This document shows, one piece after another, positions 8,256 through 18,683 of a DNA stretch of 64,000 nucleotides. Under the pieces are notes generated by a model. It worked only from the letters and a program-made list of their open reading frames with translations, was not told the origin of the DNA and did not search any database. The stretch spans positions 66,177 to 130,176 of the forward strand of contig PHAV01000016.1 in NCBI GenBank assembly GCA_002841765.1, given 5' to 3'. The DNA comes from Deltaproteobacteria bacterium HGW-Deltaproteobacteria-4 (GTDB lineage: Bacteria > Desulfobacterota > Desulfuromonadia > Desulfuromonadales > UBA2197). The position numbers and the translations under genes are program-made. Every line of letters starts with the position of its first letter. Position 1 is the stretch's first letter.

Positions 8256-8828
8256 ATGAAGTTGATCGTCGGCCTGGGCAATCCCGGCCCCAAGTATGAC
8301 GGCACCCGACACAATGTCGGGTTCATGGTGGCGCGAAGACTGGCGGAACAATCCGGGATCGCCCTGAAGCGCCAAGGTCATCAAGGCATATACGGCGTCG
8401 GTCGCATCGCAGGGATCGAAGCAATGATCCTGCTGCCGCAAACATTTATGAATGTCAGCGGCACCAGCGTAACCTCGGCCTACAAATCCCTCGGCATCCC
8501 TCCGGGGGATTTGATTGTCATACACGATGACATTGACCTCCCTTTCAGTCGCTTGCGACTGCGGATCGGGGGCGGACACGGCGGCCACAACGGCATTCGC
8601 AGCATCGCAGCCACGCTCGGCACCGGCGACTTCTGCCGACTCAAGATCGGAGTCGGTCGACCGCAAGCAGGAGGGGTCGCAGACTATGTCCTCGGCAACT
8701 TTGACGTAACGGAACGACAGCAGCTCCCCGAATTGCTCGATCTCGCAGTTCAGGTCATCGAGACAATCGCCACAAGCGGCAGCGCGGCAGCAATGAACGA
8801 GTTCAACAATCAGCAGGTTCTTTCATGA
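8256..8828 (+). CDS. pth: peptidyl-tRNA hydrolase Pth
   Basis: Releases tRNA from stalled peptidyl-tRNA. The 190-residue protein begins KLIVGLGNPGPKYDGTRHN, where the last His is the catalytic one, and has HDDIDLPF near residue 91 and GGGHGGHNGIRSI near 107. It starts 10 bases after rplY. No clear ribosome site precedes the ATG, suggesting coupling to rplY translation. Confidence 0.95.
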   Translation: MKLIVGLGNPGPKYDGTRHNVGFMVARRLAEQSGIALKRQGHQGIYGVGRIAGIEAMILLPQTFMNVSGTSVTSAYKSLGIPPGDLIVIHDDIDLPFSRLRLRIGGGHGGHNGIRSIAATLGTGDFCRLKIGVGRPQAGGVADYVLGNFDVTERQQLPELLDLAVQVIETIATSGSAAAMNEFNNQQVLS

Positions 8829-8868
8829 CCCATAGAATATTGCCCACGAAAGAGAGGAGCTCCGCAAG

Positions 8869-10917
<2,049 letters not shown>

Positions 10918-10948
10918 TAGCTCGCTATAAAGTTCCAGTTATTTTTCC

Positions 10949-10990
10949 GGAGAATAGCCGGGGCCGCAGCGCCCCGGCTATTCTCCGTTT
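10949..10990 (+). terminator. hairpin after hppA
   Basis: A perfect 15-bp inverted repeat (10949-10963 with 10972-10986, 8-base loop) ends in GTTT. The T-run is short, so efficiency is uncertain. It separates hppA from ychF. Confidence 0.65.
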
Positions 10991-11005
10991 AAGGAAGGAT
11001 TCTCC

Positions 11006-12100
11006 ATGGGGTTCAAATGCGGCATCGTCGGACTTCCCAACGTCGGCAAGTCGACCATCTTCAATGCCATCACCAGTGCCGGGGCCGAAGCGGCCAACTA
11101 TCCTTTTTGCACCATTGAGCCGAACGTTGGCGTCGTCTCGATGCGTGACAAGCGACTGGAAGCCCTTGCTGAAATCGTCAACCCGCAACGGGTTCTGCCG
11201 ACAGCCATGGAGTTTGTCGATATTGCCGGCCTGGTTAAAGGGGCGAGTCAAGGCGAGGGACTGGGCAATCAATTTCTCGGTCATATCCGGCAAGTCGAAG
11301 CGATTGCCCATATTGTCCGCTGTTTCGAAGATGAAAATGTCGTCCATGTCGACGGTACCGTCGATCCTCTGCGCGATATTGAAGTCATCCAGACGGAACT
11401 CAACCTTTCCGATCTCGATACTGTCGATAAACGCATTTCCCGGTCTGAAAAGCAGGCGCGTAGCGGCGACAAAAAACTCCAGGAGGAACTCGCCGTACTG
11501 ATCAAGGTGCGCGAAGCCTTGAACAATGGCAGGACAGCACTTTCCTGTGATTTGAGCAGCGAAGAGCGACTGATCCTGCGTGATCTGCACCTGATTACCG
11601 ATAAACCGGTCCTGTATGTCGCCAATGTCAGCGAAGACGATCTTGACGGCAAACATCCTTTTGTCGAAAAGGTCCGCGCTCACGCCAAAGCAGAAGGGGC
11701 AGAGTTCGTCATTATCTGCGGCAAGATCGAAGCGGAGATTGCGGAGTTGTCAGAGGACGAAAAGATCGACTTTCTGCAGGATCTCGGCCTGGAAGAATCC
11801 GGTCTCGACCGGATGATTCATGCCGGATACAAACTCCTGGGCTTGATCACTTACTTTACCGCGGGAGTCAAGGAAGTCCGCGCCTGGACTATTCCCAAAG
11901 GCGCCAAAGCGCCGCAAGCAGCCGGAGTCATTCACACGGACTTTGAAAAAGGCTTTATCCGCGCCGAAGTCATCGCCTATGAAGACTTTATCGCCTGTCG
12001 CGGTGAAGCCGGTGCCAAAGAAAAAGGCCTCATGCGCCTGGAAGGCAAAGAATATGTCGTCAAGGACGGAGACCTTATGCATTTCCGCTTCAATGTTTGA
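11006..12100 (+). CDS. ychF: redox/stress-related ATPase YchF (OBG family)
   Basis: Cytosolic P-loop protein of the OBG family, which prefers ATP and associates with ribosomes in studied bacteria. The 364-residue protein has the G1 loop GLPNVGKST near residue 8, the G2 region [10 protein letters not shown], the G3 segment [20 protein letters not shown], a coiled-coil insert (about 125-200) and a C-terminal TGS domain (about 280-364). Length is standard. AAGGAAGG lies upstream of the ATG. Confidence 0.96.
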   Translation: MGFKCGIVGLPNVGKSTIFNAITSAGAEAANYPFCTIEPNVGVVSMRDKRLEALAEIVNPQRVLPTAMEFVDIAGLVKGASQGEGLGNQFLGHIRQVEAIAHIVRCFEDENVVHVDGTVDPLRDIEVIQTELNLSDLDTVDKRISRSEKQARSGDKKLQEELAVLIKVREALNNGRTALSCDLSSEERLILRDLHLITDKPVLYVANVSEDDLDGKHPFVEKVRAHAKAEGAEFVIICGKIEAEIAELSEDEKIDFLQDLGLEESGLDRMIHAGYKLLGLITYFTAGVKEVRAWTIPKGAKAPQAAGVIHTDFEKGFIRAEVIAYEDFIACRGEAGAKEKGLMRLEGKEYVVKDGDLMHFRFNV

Positions 12101-12173
12101 TCCCGAAAAAACCACATTGAAAAAACCTTGCTCCAGACAGACCATTGTGCTAAAAGTTTCCGTTCGATAAGGT

Positions 12174-12227
12174 GATGGCGCTTTCATGAGCGAACCATCT
12201 CTCCTTGCTCCGGCATGGTGCCGGGGC
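12174..12227 (+). promoter_or_regulatory. hairpins in the rpsF leader (possible S6:S18 control site)
   Basis: Two stems precede rpsF: GATGGCGCT pairing with AGCG-AA-CCATC (12174-12199, two-base bulge) and a 9-bp GC-rich hairpin GCTCCGGCA/TGCCGGGGC (12207-12227). Many bacteria regulate rpsF-rpsR through an S6:S18-binding leader, and the position fits. I could not match the conserved core with confidence. Confidence 0.35.
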
Positions 12228-12250
12228 TTAATACCCACAAGGAGTTCAGC

Positions 12251-12652
12251 ATGACACGTACGTACGAATCAATCTTCATCGTCCGCCCGGATTTGACCGG
12301 TGACGCCTACACGGCTGTTATCGACAAGTTCAAAGGGGTCCTGACCGATCAGGGCGCATCGATCATCAAGGTCGATGAATGGGGAGTCCGCAAGTTGGCC
12401 TATACGGTCAAAAAACAGAACCGCGGCAGTTATGTCCTGGTAATCTTTGAAGCCGATCCGAAGGTGATCCTCGAATATGAGCGCCGTCTGCGCCTCGATG
12501 AATCGATCATCAAGTTTATCAACATTCACCTCGAAAAAGGTTTCGTACTGCCGGCAGTGGCAGTGGAAGCTGTTGCGACAACGGCCGCTGAAGAGCCCGC
12601 CGAGGATGATCTGCTGGTAAACGCCGAAGAAGCTGCCGAAGAAAACGCCTGA
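12251..12652 (+). CDS. rpsF: 30S ribosomal protein S6
   Basis: Small-subunit protein that pairs with S18 on the platform. The 133-residue protein begins TRTYESIFIVRPDLTG and has VDEWGVRKLAY near residue 42, both typical. The last 35 residues are acidic and Ala/Glu-rich, longer than in E. coli after its Glu tail is trimmed. The ATG at 12251 has AAGGAG 7 bases upstream; an upstream GTG extension was rejected. It heads rpsF-rpsR-DUF2232-rplI. Confidence 0.96.
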   Translation: MTRTYESIFIVRPDLTGDAYTAVIDKFKGVLTDQGASIIKVDEWGVRKLAYTVKKQNRGSYVLVIFEADPKVILEYERRLRLDESIIKFINIHLEKGFVLPAVAVEAVATTAAEEPAEDDLLVNAEEAAEENA

Positions 12653-12676
12653 TCACTGTCACGGAGGAGATAAAAG

Positions 12677-12943
12677 ATGGCTTACGAAAAGAGACCGAGC
12701 GCCCCGGGTGGTGCCCGTAGACGTTTTACCCGCCGCAAAGGCTGTCGTTACTGTGCAGACTCTGCATTGAAAATCGATTATAAGGAGACAAAATCCCTCC
12801 GCTACTTCATCTCAGAGCGGGGCAAAATTGTGCCGCGTCGTATTTCCGGCAACTGCGCAGAACACCAGCGCAAAGTCAACGAAGCGATCAAACTGGCCCG
12901 CAATATTGCACTGCTCCCGTTCACTGCGGGACAGGGCGATTAA
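12677..12943 (+). CDS. rpsR: 30S ribosomal protein S18
   Basis: Partner of S6. The 88-residue protein has the conserved [13 protein letters not shown] near residue 14, and [19 protein letters not shown] (residues about 33-51), then the rRNA-binding [13 protein letters not shown]. The C-x2-C (CRYC) plus a later Cys (NCAEH) recalls zinc-type S18. GGAGGAG lies 8 bases before the start. Substrate of RimI, encoded upstream. Confidence 0.97.
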   Translation: MAYEKRPSAPGGARRRFTRRKGCRYCADSALKIDYKETKSLRYFISERGKIVPRRISGNCAEHQRKVNEAIKLARNIALLPFTAGQGD

Positions 12944-12961
12944 ACCGAGACTTCTGCCCAT

Positions 12962-13897
12962 ATGTTTACGGGCATAGCCCCTCTTTTGGGGGCCATACTG
13001 GCAACTGTCGGACTGGTCTTTGCGGCAGGCGCACTTAAAGCAACGTCGTTCTTTTTCAACCTGCTGGTTCCATTACCGATTGCAGCATTGACCTTGCGTC
13101 AAGGGTTGCTTTCGGGGCTGATTGCTTTGGTCGCGTCCGCTGGTTTTCTTGCTGCGGTCAGCCCTGCCGGCGGGTTGGTTGCTTACCTGCTGCAATTCAG
13201 CATCGCCTCCCTGCTGCTGCCCTTGCTGATGCGGCAGGGACGACACTGGGACAAAGCAATCGCCATATCATGGGCGATGATGTTTTTAACCGTGGCCATT
13301 GTCATGGTCGCAGAAGCAGCAACGCAGGGCATCTCCCTTGATTCCATGCTCAATGACTATATTGGACGAGAGATTGGACAGCTCAAGGAACTCTACAGCC
13401 AGTCAGAAGATCTGCCAGCTGAACAAAAAGAGCAACTCCTGACTGTTCTTGATGACCTGGGAAAGACCATGGGGATTATCTGGCCAGCGATAGTGGCATT
13501 TCTGGCCGGTTTTTTACTCCTGATACAGGTTTTTCTCCTTTGGTTGCTCCCGGCGACCCGGAACCTGGTTCCCGGACCAGCCTTTATTGACTGGAAATTG
13601 CCGGACTATCTGGTCTGGCCAATGATAACCGCCGGGTTTGCTGCTTTTTTTGCAACGGGAACGCCCCAGACGATCGCCATTAACCTGCTGGTTATCTTGT
13701 TTCCGCTCTATTATCTGCAGGGACTGGCTATCGTCACTTATTATTTTCAGCAACGCGGCACTTCGCTGTGGTTGCGCGCGATTTCTTATCTGTTTTTAGC
13801 TCTCTTCAATCCCCTCCCCTTCCTTTTGGCCGGGGTAGGACTCTTTGATCTCTGGGGTAATTTCAGAACAAAACGCGTCAAACCGAACTCAGACTAA
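12962..13897 (+). CDS. DUF2232/YybS-family membrane protein
   Basis: Integral inner-membrane protein of 311 residues with about eight hydrophobic segments and a soluble stretch near residues 125-160. Its position between rpsR and rplI matches the widespread YybS-like (DUF2232) gene of many bacteria; its function is unknown. Proline/Leu-rich helices and the charged C-terminus (RTKRVKPNSD) suggest a cytosolic tail. Start ATG at 12962 has only a weak ribosome site, consistent with coupling to rpsR 18 bases upstream. It overlaps nothing and ends 25 bases before rplI. Confidence 0.8.
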   Translation: MFTGIAPLLGAILATVGLVFAAGALKATSFFFNLLVPLPIAALTLRQGLLSGLIALVASAGFLAAVSPAGGLVAYLLQFSIASLLLPLLMRQGRHWDKAIAISWAMMFLTVAIVMVAEAATQGISLDSMLNDYIGREIGQLKELYSQSEDLPAEQKEQLLTVLDDLGKTMGIIWPAIVAFLAGFLLLIQVFLLWLLPATRNLVPGPAFIDWKLPDYLVWPMITAGFAAFFATGTPQTIAINLLVILFPLYYLQGLAIVTYYFQQRGTSLWLRAISYLFLALFNPLPFLLAGVGLFDLWGNFRTKRVKPNSD

Positions 13898-13922
13898 GAT
13901 ACTTTCTCGCAGGAGGATAGCG

Positions 13923-14369
13923 ATGAACATCATTCTCACCGAAAACGTCGAGGGCCTCGGCAAAATCGGCGACCAACTCATGGTCAAACCCGGTTATGCC
14001 CGTAACTATCTCGTTCCTCAAGGCCTTGCTGTCGTGGCAAACCTTAGAAATCTCAAGGAACTTGAGCACAACAAGCGTCAACTTGCACACAAAGTGCAAA
14101 AGCAGATTCAGGATGCTGAACTGCTTAAAGCACAAATCGAAAAGATCAACTTCGTCTTCGCATTACGCGCCGGTGAAGAAGGAAAACTCTTCGGCTCGGT
14201 TACGTCGCTTGATATCGCGACGAAATTGTCGGAGAAGGGGATTGAAATTGATCGCAAGAAGATTGTTCTCGATGATCATATCAAGACCCTTGGCGAACAC
14301 GCCGTTTCGATCAAACTTTCGGCCGGTGTTGTTGCCACAATCAAAGTTGTGGTCAACGCAGCTGAATAA
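13923..14369 (+). CDS. rplI: 50S ribosomal protein L9
   Basis: Large-subunit protein bridging to neighbouring ribosomes. The 148-residue protein begins MNIILTENVEGLGKIGDQ, with the GYARNYLVPQGLA signature near residue 25, a long central helix (about 41-75) and the C-terminal domain with GKLFGSVTS. Full length. GCAGGAGG lies 8 bases upstream of ATG 13923; the longer frame upstream was rejected. Confidence 0.97.
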   Translation: MNIILTENVEGLGKIGDQLMVKPGYARNYLVPQGLAVVANLRNLKELEHNKRQLAHKVQKQIQDAELLKAQIEKINFVFALRAGEEGKLFGSVTSLDIATKLSEKGIEIDRKKIVLDDHIKTLGEHAVSIKLSAGVVATIKVVVNAAE

Positions 14370-14381
14370 TTTGCCTCAATA

Positions 14382-14410
14382 GACGAGGGGTCCTTTACTG
14401 ACCCCTCGTC
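14382..14410 (+). terminator. hairpin between rplI and dnaB
   Basis: A perfect 11-bp stem (GACGAGGGGTC, 14382-14392, with 14400-14410) and 7-base loop. No T-run follows, so it may be a weak terminator or mRNA-stabilising structure. Confidence 0.5.
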
Positions 14411-14433
14411 GCTCATTCTGGTCACCCCCTGTT

Positions 14434-15810
14434 ATGTCTGAAGAGTACGCGTCCCGCCGGCTGCCGCCGCAAAATATCGAAGCTGAGATGTCTGTACTTG
14501 GGGGCATCCTCCTCGAAAACGATGCGCTGAACCGCGCCGTCGAAATATTGCGCCCTGACGACTTCTACCGCGGCAGTCACGGCAAAATCTTTTCAGCCCT
14601 CCTCGAACTTTCTGATCGCGGCGAACCTGCTGACCTTGTCACCCTGACCGGTGTACTGCAAAGTCGCGGCGAGCTCGAAGCGATCGGCGGCTCTTCCTAC
14701 CTGGCGACCCTGGTTGACTACGTTCCGACTGCTGCCAATATCCTGTATTACAGCCGCATCGTCAAAGAGAAGGCACTGAACCGCCAGATCATCAATGTTG
14801 CGACGGAGATCGCCGGGCGCGGCTATGATGGCGGACAAGCCGATACGCTTCTCGACTGGGCAGAGAAGTCGATATTTGAGCTGACGGCGATGAAGACCCA
14901 GCAATCGTACTTTTCCGCCCGCGAAGTGGTCAAGTCGACTATCGCCATCCTCGAAACTCTTTACACACGCAAAGAACTGGTCACCGGTATTCCCACCGGC
15001 TTTGCCCAGCTGGACGAAATGACTGCCGGATTCCAGTCCGGAGATCTGATTATCATTGCTGCCCGCCCGTCGATGGGTAAGACGGCTTTTGTCCTCAATC
15101 TGGTTGAACATTCGGCTATCTCCGGTTCCAAACCGGTGACCGCCCTGATCTTCTCCCTGGAGATGAGTAAAGAGCAGCTTGTCCAGCGCTTCCTCAGCTC
15201 AATTTCACACGTCGATGCCAGCCGCATGCGCCGCGGTCAATTTGGCGATTCTGATTGGCCAAAACTCTTTGAAGCGGCGGATCGTATTGCCAAATCGCAG
15301 ATTTTTATTGATGACACTCCCTCCATTTCCATCCTCGAATTGCGCGCTAAGGCACGGAGACTCAAAGCCGAGAAGAATCTTGATCTGATTGTTGTCGACT
15401 ACCTGCAACTGATGTCCGGATCAAATCCCGAGAGCCGGCAACAGGAAATTTCTGAAATCTCCCGTTCCCTCAAGGGCCTCGCCAAAGAGCTCCACGTGCC
15501 GGTGATTGCTCTTTCCCAGCTGAATCGCTCTCTGGAAAATCGCACCGACAAACGACCAATCATGGCGGATCTCCGCGAATCCGGCGCCATCGAGCAGGAT
15601 GCCGATGTGATTATGTTTATTTATCGTGATGCTGTCTATTGCGAAGAGTGCAGAAACCGGGAGAAGGTTTGTGAAAAAGGTCACGAAAAAGACGCAGAAA
15701 TCATCATCGGCAAACAGCGTAATGGTCCGATTGGCACCATTAAACTCATCTTCCGTGGTGAATATACCCGCTTTGAAAATCGTTCCGATCGCGATGAATT
15801 CTCTTCGTAA
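14434..15810 (+). CDS. dnaB: replicative DNA helicase DnaB
   Basis: Hexameric 5'-3' helicase at the replication fork. The 458-residue protein has the N-terminal primase-interaction domain beginning RRLPPQNIEAEMSVLGG, the linker, and the RecA-like core with Walker A ARPSMGKTAF near residue 209, FSLEMSKEQL, Walker B LIVVDYLQLM near 314 and the ALSQLNRSLENR segment. No intein interrupts the usual insertion sites. Located at the end of the ribosomal block, 65 bases after rplI. Confidence 0.97.
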   Translation: MSEEYASRRLPPQNIEAEMSVLGGILLENDALNRAVEILRPDDFYRGSHGKIFSALLELSDRGEPADLVTLTGVLQSRGELEAIGGSSYLATLVDYVPTAANILYYSRIVKEKALNRQIINVATEIAGRGYDGGQADTLLDWAEKSIFELTAMKTQQSYFSAREVVKSTIAILETLYTRKELVTGIPTGFAQLDEMTAGFQSGDLIIIAARPSMGKTAFVLNLVEHSAISGSKPVTALIFSLEMSKEQLVQRFLSSISHVDASRMRRGQFGDSDWPKLFEAADRIAKSQIFIDDTPSISILELRAKARRLKAEKNLDLIVVDYLQLMSGSNPESRQQEISEISRSLKGLAKELHVPVIALSQLNRSLENRTDKRPIMADLRESGAIEQDADVIMFIYRDAVYCEECRNREKVCEKGHEKDAEIIIGKQRNGPIGTIKLIFRGEYTRFENRSDRDEFSS

Positions 15811-15842
15811 CCGCCAAAAAACTAGCCACTTAAAGGACAAAG

Positions 15843-15883
15843 AAAAAGGCCGTTTCCCTGAATCTGGAGACGGCCTTTTTTTT
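15843..15883. terminator. bidirectional terminator between dnaB and the NlpC gene
   Basis: A 15-bp stem (15843-15857 with 15869-15882) flanked by A-run and T-run on both sides (AAAAAGGCCG/CGGCCTTTTTTTT). It can serve both dnaB (plus) and the convergent NlpC/P60 gene (minus). Confidence 0.9.
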
Positions 15884-15920
15884 GATCTTAAAAAAGAGAA
15901 TGTGAATCGCGGATTGCTCT

Positions 15921-17021
15921 CTACTGCCTGGAGGTGGAGACTGTCGTTGTCGCAAACTCTGCTGTAACAGCATCAGCCTCAATCTCTTCCGATTTGAGTG
16001 GGAACGTGCCGAGGCGTGGCGATACAGGAATGACCGCTTCTGCTTCTGGTTCGACATCCTCATCAATATCGTCCCCCTCTTCTCCCAACTCTTCATCCCC
16101 GTCAACATAACCCGCCTCAAGAACCAGTTCCGGTACTACCTGCGTAGACAGTTCAGCTTCAAGTACTGCCATCGCTTCGCTTTCTGCACTTACACCTGAT
16201 GCTATTGCGGAAATAAGCGATGAATCAACTTCAGCACCGGTCACCTGACGTGCCAGCATCTCCAGATCAATTTCACCCGGCAGAAAGGTCGCCGTTCGTT
16301 TGGCCCCGACATAACGCTTGACGTAATAGGGGTGATTCACATCGGAAATCACCACCTTGCGTTGGCGACTTGAAGCATGAATCATCTTGCCGTTACCGAG
16401 GTAAATGCCGACATGGGTAGGATATTTTTTACTGGCACGTGTCCGGAAAAAGAGCAGGTCGCCACTTGCAAGGCTGGGTCGATCAATCTTCATACCGACT
16501 GCGTACTGTTCACGGGCAGTACGCGGAAGGTTGATGTCGAACTCACGAAAAACCTGCTGCACAAAACCGGAGCAATCTGTCGAGCTACGGCTCTCCGCTC
16601 CATAACGGTAAGGGATGGAGAGATAAGTTCTGGCAATCGGCTCAACGCCGACAGTCTCAAGGGAATCGTCATAATGGCCATCTGCGTTGGGGACTGCAAT
16701 CCGGGAGATAGCCGGCCTGGATTCTTCGACGCTCGCGTTCGCGTGAACTTTTCCCTCCGACTTTGCTTTCCCCGAAACGATCAGAGTTTGGCCGATCTTC
16801 AATCGGGAATCTTTCAATCCGTTCAGTCGTTTCAGCTCGGCCAGCTTCATGCCGTAGCGGCGGGCGATGGTAGAAAGATTATCTCCTGAACGCACTTTGT
16901 ATTTCTGGGTAACGGCGGCGGATTTTTTCTTCGCCTTTACACTCGCAGGGGCGGGCGTGGCATAAGACAGGGTCGCGACCAGAAAGAATCCTATTATTAA
17001 AAAAAACAATGTTTTCAACAT
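15921..17021 (-). CDS. exported LysM-NlpC/P60 peptidoglycan endopeptidase
   Basis: Periplasmic cell-wall hydrolase of 366 residues. A signal peptide (residues 1-21, ending SYA) is followed by one LysM domain (about 41-85, KYKVRSGDNLSTIARRYG), a linker, and an NlpC/P60 domain (about 130-245) with the catalytic Cys in STDCSGFV, His in THVGIYLGNG and a second His in MIHASS. The last 110 residues are acidic and low-complexity (EEGDDIDEDVEPEAEA), with no domain I recognise. Monocistronic, with a shared terminator at its 3' end. Bond specificity (gamma-D-Glu-DAP type) is inferred from the family. Confidence 0.9.
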   Translation of the reverse strand: MLKTLFFLIIGFFLVATLSYATPAPASVKAKKKSAAVTQKYKVRSGDNLSTIARRYGMKLAELKRLNGLKDSRLKIGQTLIVSGKAKSEGKVHANASVEESRPAISRIAVPNADGHYDDSLETVGVEPIARTYLSIPYRYGAESRSSTDCSGFVQQVFREFDINLPRTAREQYAVGMKIDRPSLASGDLLFFRTRASKKYPTHVGIYLGNGKMIHASSRQRKVVISDVNHPYYVKRYVGAKRTATFLPGEIDLEMLARQVTGAEVDSSLISAIASGVSAESEAMAVLEAELSTQVVPELVLEAGYVDGDEELGEEGDDIDEDVEPEAEAVIPVSPRLGTFPLKSEEIEADAVTAEFATTTVSTSRQ

Positions 17022-17191
17022 GCTGCCCCGTATCAGAAAAGTGCACTATGAAATAGTTGGGTATTTTACTGAGGCAGAGGAATTACCGCAAGAAAAAACA
17101 AAAAAAACAAAAAATCGACGGTTACAAGTTTCGGCCGGAGGCTGATGATTTTGACCGTTATTGCATGCTCCAACTGACCGGGTTAGACGCA

Positions 17192-17225
17192 AATACGGCG
17201 GAATCAAAATGGATTCCGCCGTATT
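17192..17225 (-). terminator. hairpin after fprA
   Basis: A perfect 14-bp inverted repeat (17192-17205 with 17212-17225) lies 29 bases past the fprA stop on the minus strand, followed by a short T run. The rest of the 17022-17253 gap holds nothing else I recognise. Confidence 0.65.
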
Positions 17226-17253
17226 ATTCAGATAAAAACATCTGGTTCAAATG

Positions 17254-18468
17254 TCAAAATTTTTCGTGATAAGCCTTGACCTGTGCAGCAAAATTTTTAC
17301 CAAATTCAAAACAATCTTCCTCATCACTGCGCGAAGGCCGATAAGCAAGATGGATCCCGGGCTCAACCACTTCGAGCCCCATCTTCTGCCCCTCGGCAAG
17401 GATCTCCTTGAGGGCGCCGCCCCCCCAGCCGTAACTGCCAAAACCACTGATAATCCGGTTGGTCGGGCGCAGACCACGCACATGATAAAGAAATTCGGCA
17501 ATAGACGGGAACATCAGATTGTTCAATGTCGGTGAACCGATCAAGGAGCCGCGCGACCGCCAAAACTCCTTGATGGCGATACTGTTTGGGGTGGCGCGCA
17601 GCTTGATGACATTCACCTCAACACCGGCATCCCGAATGCCGGCGGCAATCGGGATGGTCATCTCTTCGGTGCTGTGCCACATGGTGTCATAGATAATCGC
17701 CACGCTTAAGTCGGCCTTACCGATCGCCATATCATTATACATCTGCAGAACCCGGCGGGGATCCTTACGCCAAATAATGCCGTGATCAGGGGCGATCATT
17801 TCAATCTCTAGGCCGAGTTTGACAATCTCCTCAATTTTACGCCGGATCAAACCGCCAAAGGGCATAAGAATATTCGCATAATATTCGATCACGGCGTCGT
17901 CGAGATCTTCGACCGAGACCGACTTGATATACTCGTCGTCGTAGCGCTCCGCCGCCGCAATGTGCTGACCAAAGGCATCCTGGCTGAAAAGAATTTTCTC
18001 CTCGGCAATATAGGTCATCATCGAATCCGGCCAATGGAGCATCGGCGTTTCGATAAATTGTAATGTCAGCCGCCCGGTCTTCAAAGTGTCACCGGTTTTA
18101 ACGATCCTGATTTTCCAACGACTGGTGTCAAAGAATCGATCCAGCCCGCGTTTCCCCTTTTCAGAGATGAAAATGGTCGCGCCCGGTGCCAACTCCATAA
18201 TCCGGTCAAGACTCGAGGCGTGGTCATTCTCGATATGATTGATCACGACATTCTTGATCTTGGAGGGGTCAATGAGATTTCCGATGCAACGCAAGGTTGC
18301 GTCGGCAAAGTCATGTTTCACCGTATCGATGAGGGTAATCTCGTCATCAAGGAGGAGATAATTATTGTACGTCGTTCCACGGGGAGTGACATAACCGTGA
18401 AAATCGCGCACTGCCCAGTCGATTGCTCCGACCCAATAGATCGAATCCCTGATTTCAACTGCTTTCAT
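17254..18468 (-). CDS. fprA: flavodiiron protein FprA (A-type, O2/NO reductase)
   Basis: Cytosolic diiron-flavin enzyme that reduces O2 and/or NO in anaerobes. The 404-residue protein has an N-terminal metallo-beta-lactamase-like domain with the diiron ligands H-x-E-x-D-H (HIENDHAS, near residue 79) and a C-terminal flavodoxin domain (from about 250; IIYDTMWHSTEEM, GSPTLNN, FGSYGWGGGALKEI). It is class A length, with no fused rubredoxin. A separate rubredoxin-like gene sits 43 bases upstream in the same direction, its likely electron donor. GAGGTG lies before the ATG. Confidence 0.95.
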   Translation of the reverse strand: MKAVEIRDSIYWVGAIDWAVRDFHGYVTPRGTTYNNYLLLDDEITLIDTVKHDFADATLRCIGNLIDPSKIKNVVINHIENDHASSLDRIMELAPGATIFISEKGKRGLDRFFDTSRWKIRIVKTGDTLKTGRLTLQFIETPMLHWPDSMMTYIAEEKILFSQDAFGQHIAAAERYDDEYIKSVSVEDLDDAVIEYYANILMPFGGLIRRKIEEIVKLGLEIEMIAPDHGIIWRKDPRRVLQMYNDMAIGKADLSVAIIYDTMWHSTEEMTIPIAAGIRDAGVEVNVIKLRATPNSIAIKEFWRSRGSLIGSPTLNNLMFPSIAEFLYHVRGLRPTNRIISGFGSYGWGGGALKEILAEGQKMGLEVVEPGIHLAYRPSRSDEEDCFEFGKNFAAQVKAYHEKF

Positions 18469-18511
18469 GATTTCACCTCAAAATCGTTACCAGATTGCCC
18501 GTAGCCGCAGT

Positions 18512-18619
18512 TCAGATCTCTTCAAACTGATCTGGTCCAACTCCACAGTCAGGACAGGATTCCGGCGGTTCATTTCCTTCATGAATATAACCACAAACCA
18601 GACAACGCCACTTTTTCAT
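18512..18619 (-). CDS. very short rubredoxin-like protein (35 aa)
   Basis: A 35-residue frame beginning MKKWRCLVCGYIHEG, with a second pair CPDC in the form C-x2-C...C-x2-C (Cys 6, 9, 22, 25). This is a rubrerythrin-type rubredoxin fold with a short linker that would bind one Fe. A strong AAGGAG lies 7 bases before the ATG. It is directly followed by fprA, fitting the role of electron carrier to the flavodiiron protein. The product is shorter than classical rubredoxins (about 52 residues) and lacks the usual C-terminal aromatic region. Function inferred from motif and context. Confidence 0.88.
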   Translation of the reverse strand: MKKWRCLVCGYIHEGNEPPESCPDCGVGPDQFEEI

Positions 18620-18646
18620 CGTTCGTCTCCTTTTATTTTCAAGATA

Positions 18647-18661
18647 ACCGGAGGATCCGGT
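18647..18661. promoter_or_regulatory. palindrome upstream of rubredoxin-fprA (operator candidate)
   Basis: ACCGGA-GGA-TCCGGT, 6-bp perfect arms with a 3-base centre, lies 28 bases upstream of the rubredoxin ATG and inside the 64-base gap after rluD. It could bind a stress regulator. I recognise no named box. Confidence 0.35.
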
Positions 18662-18683
18662 GAGTTAAAAACTATCTTATTTA

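Noticed and set aside
14434-15810. Intein in DnaB
   Set aside because: The protein has normal length (458 residues) with continuous Walker and LSQLNR motifs.
17057-17269. 70-residue plus-strand frame between the NlpC gene and fprA
   Set aside because: Lys/Gln-rich low-complexity start, no ribosome site, and it passes through the fprA terminator hairpin.
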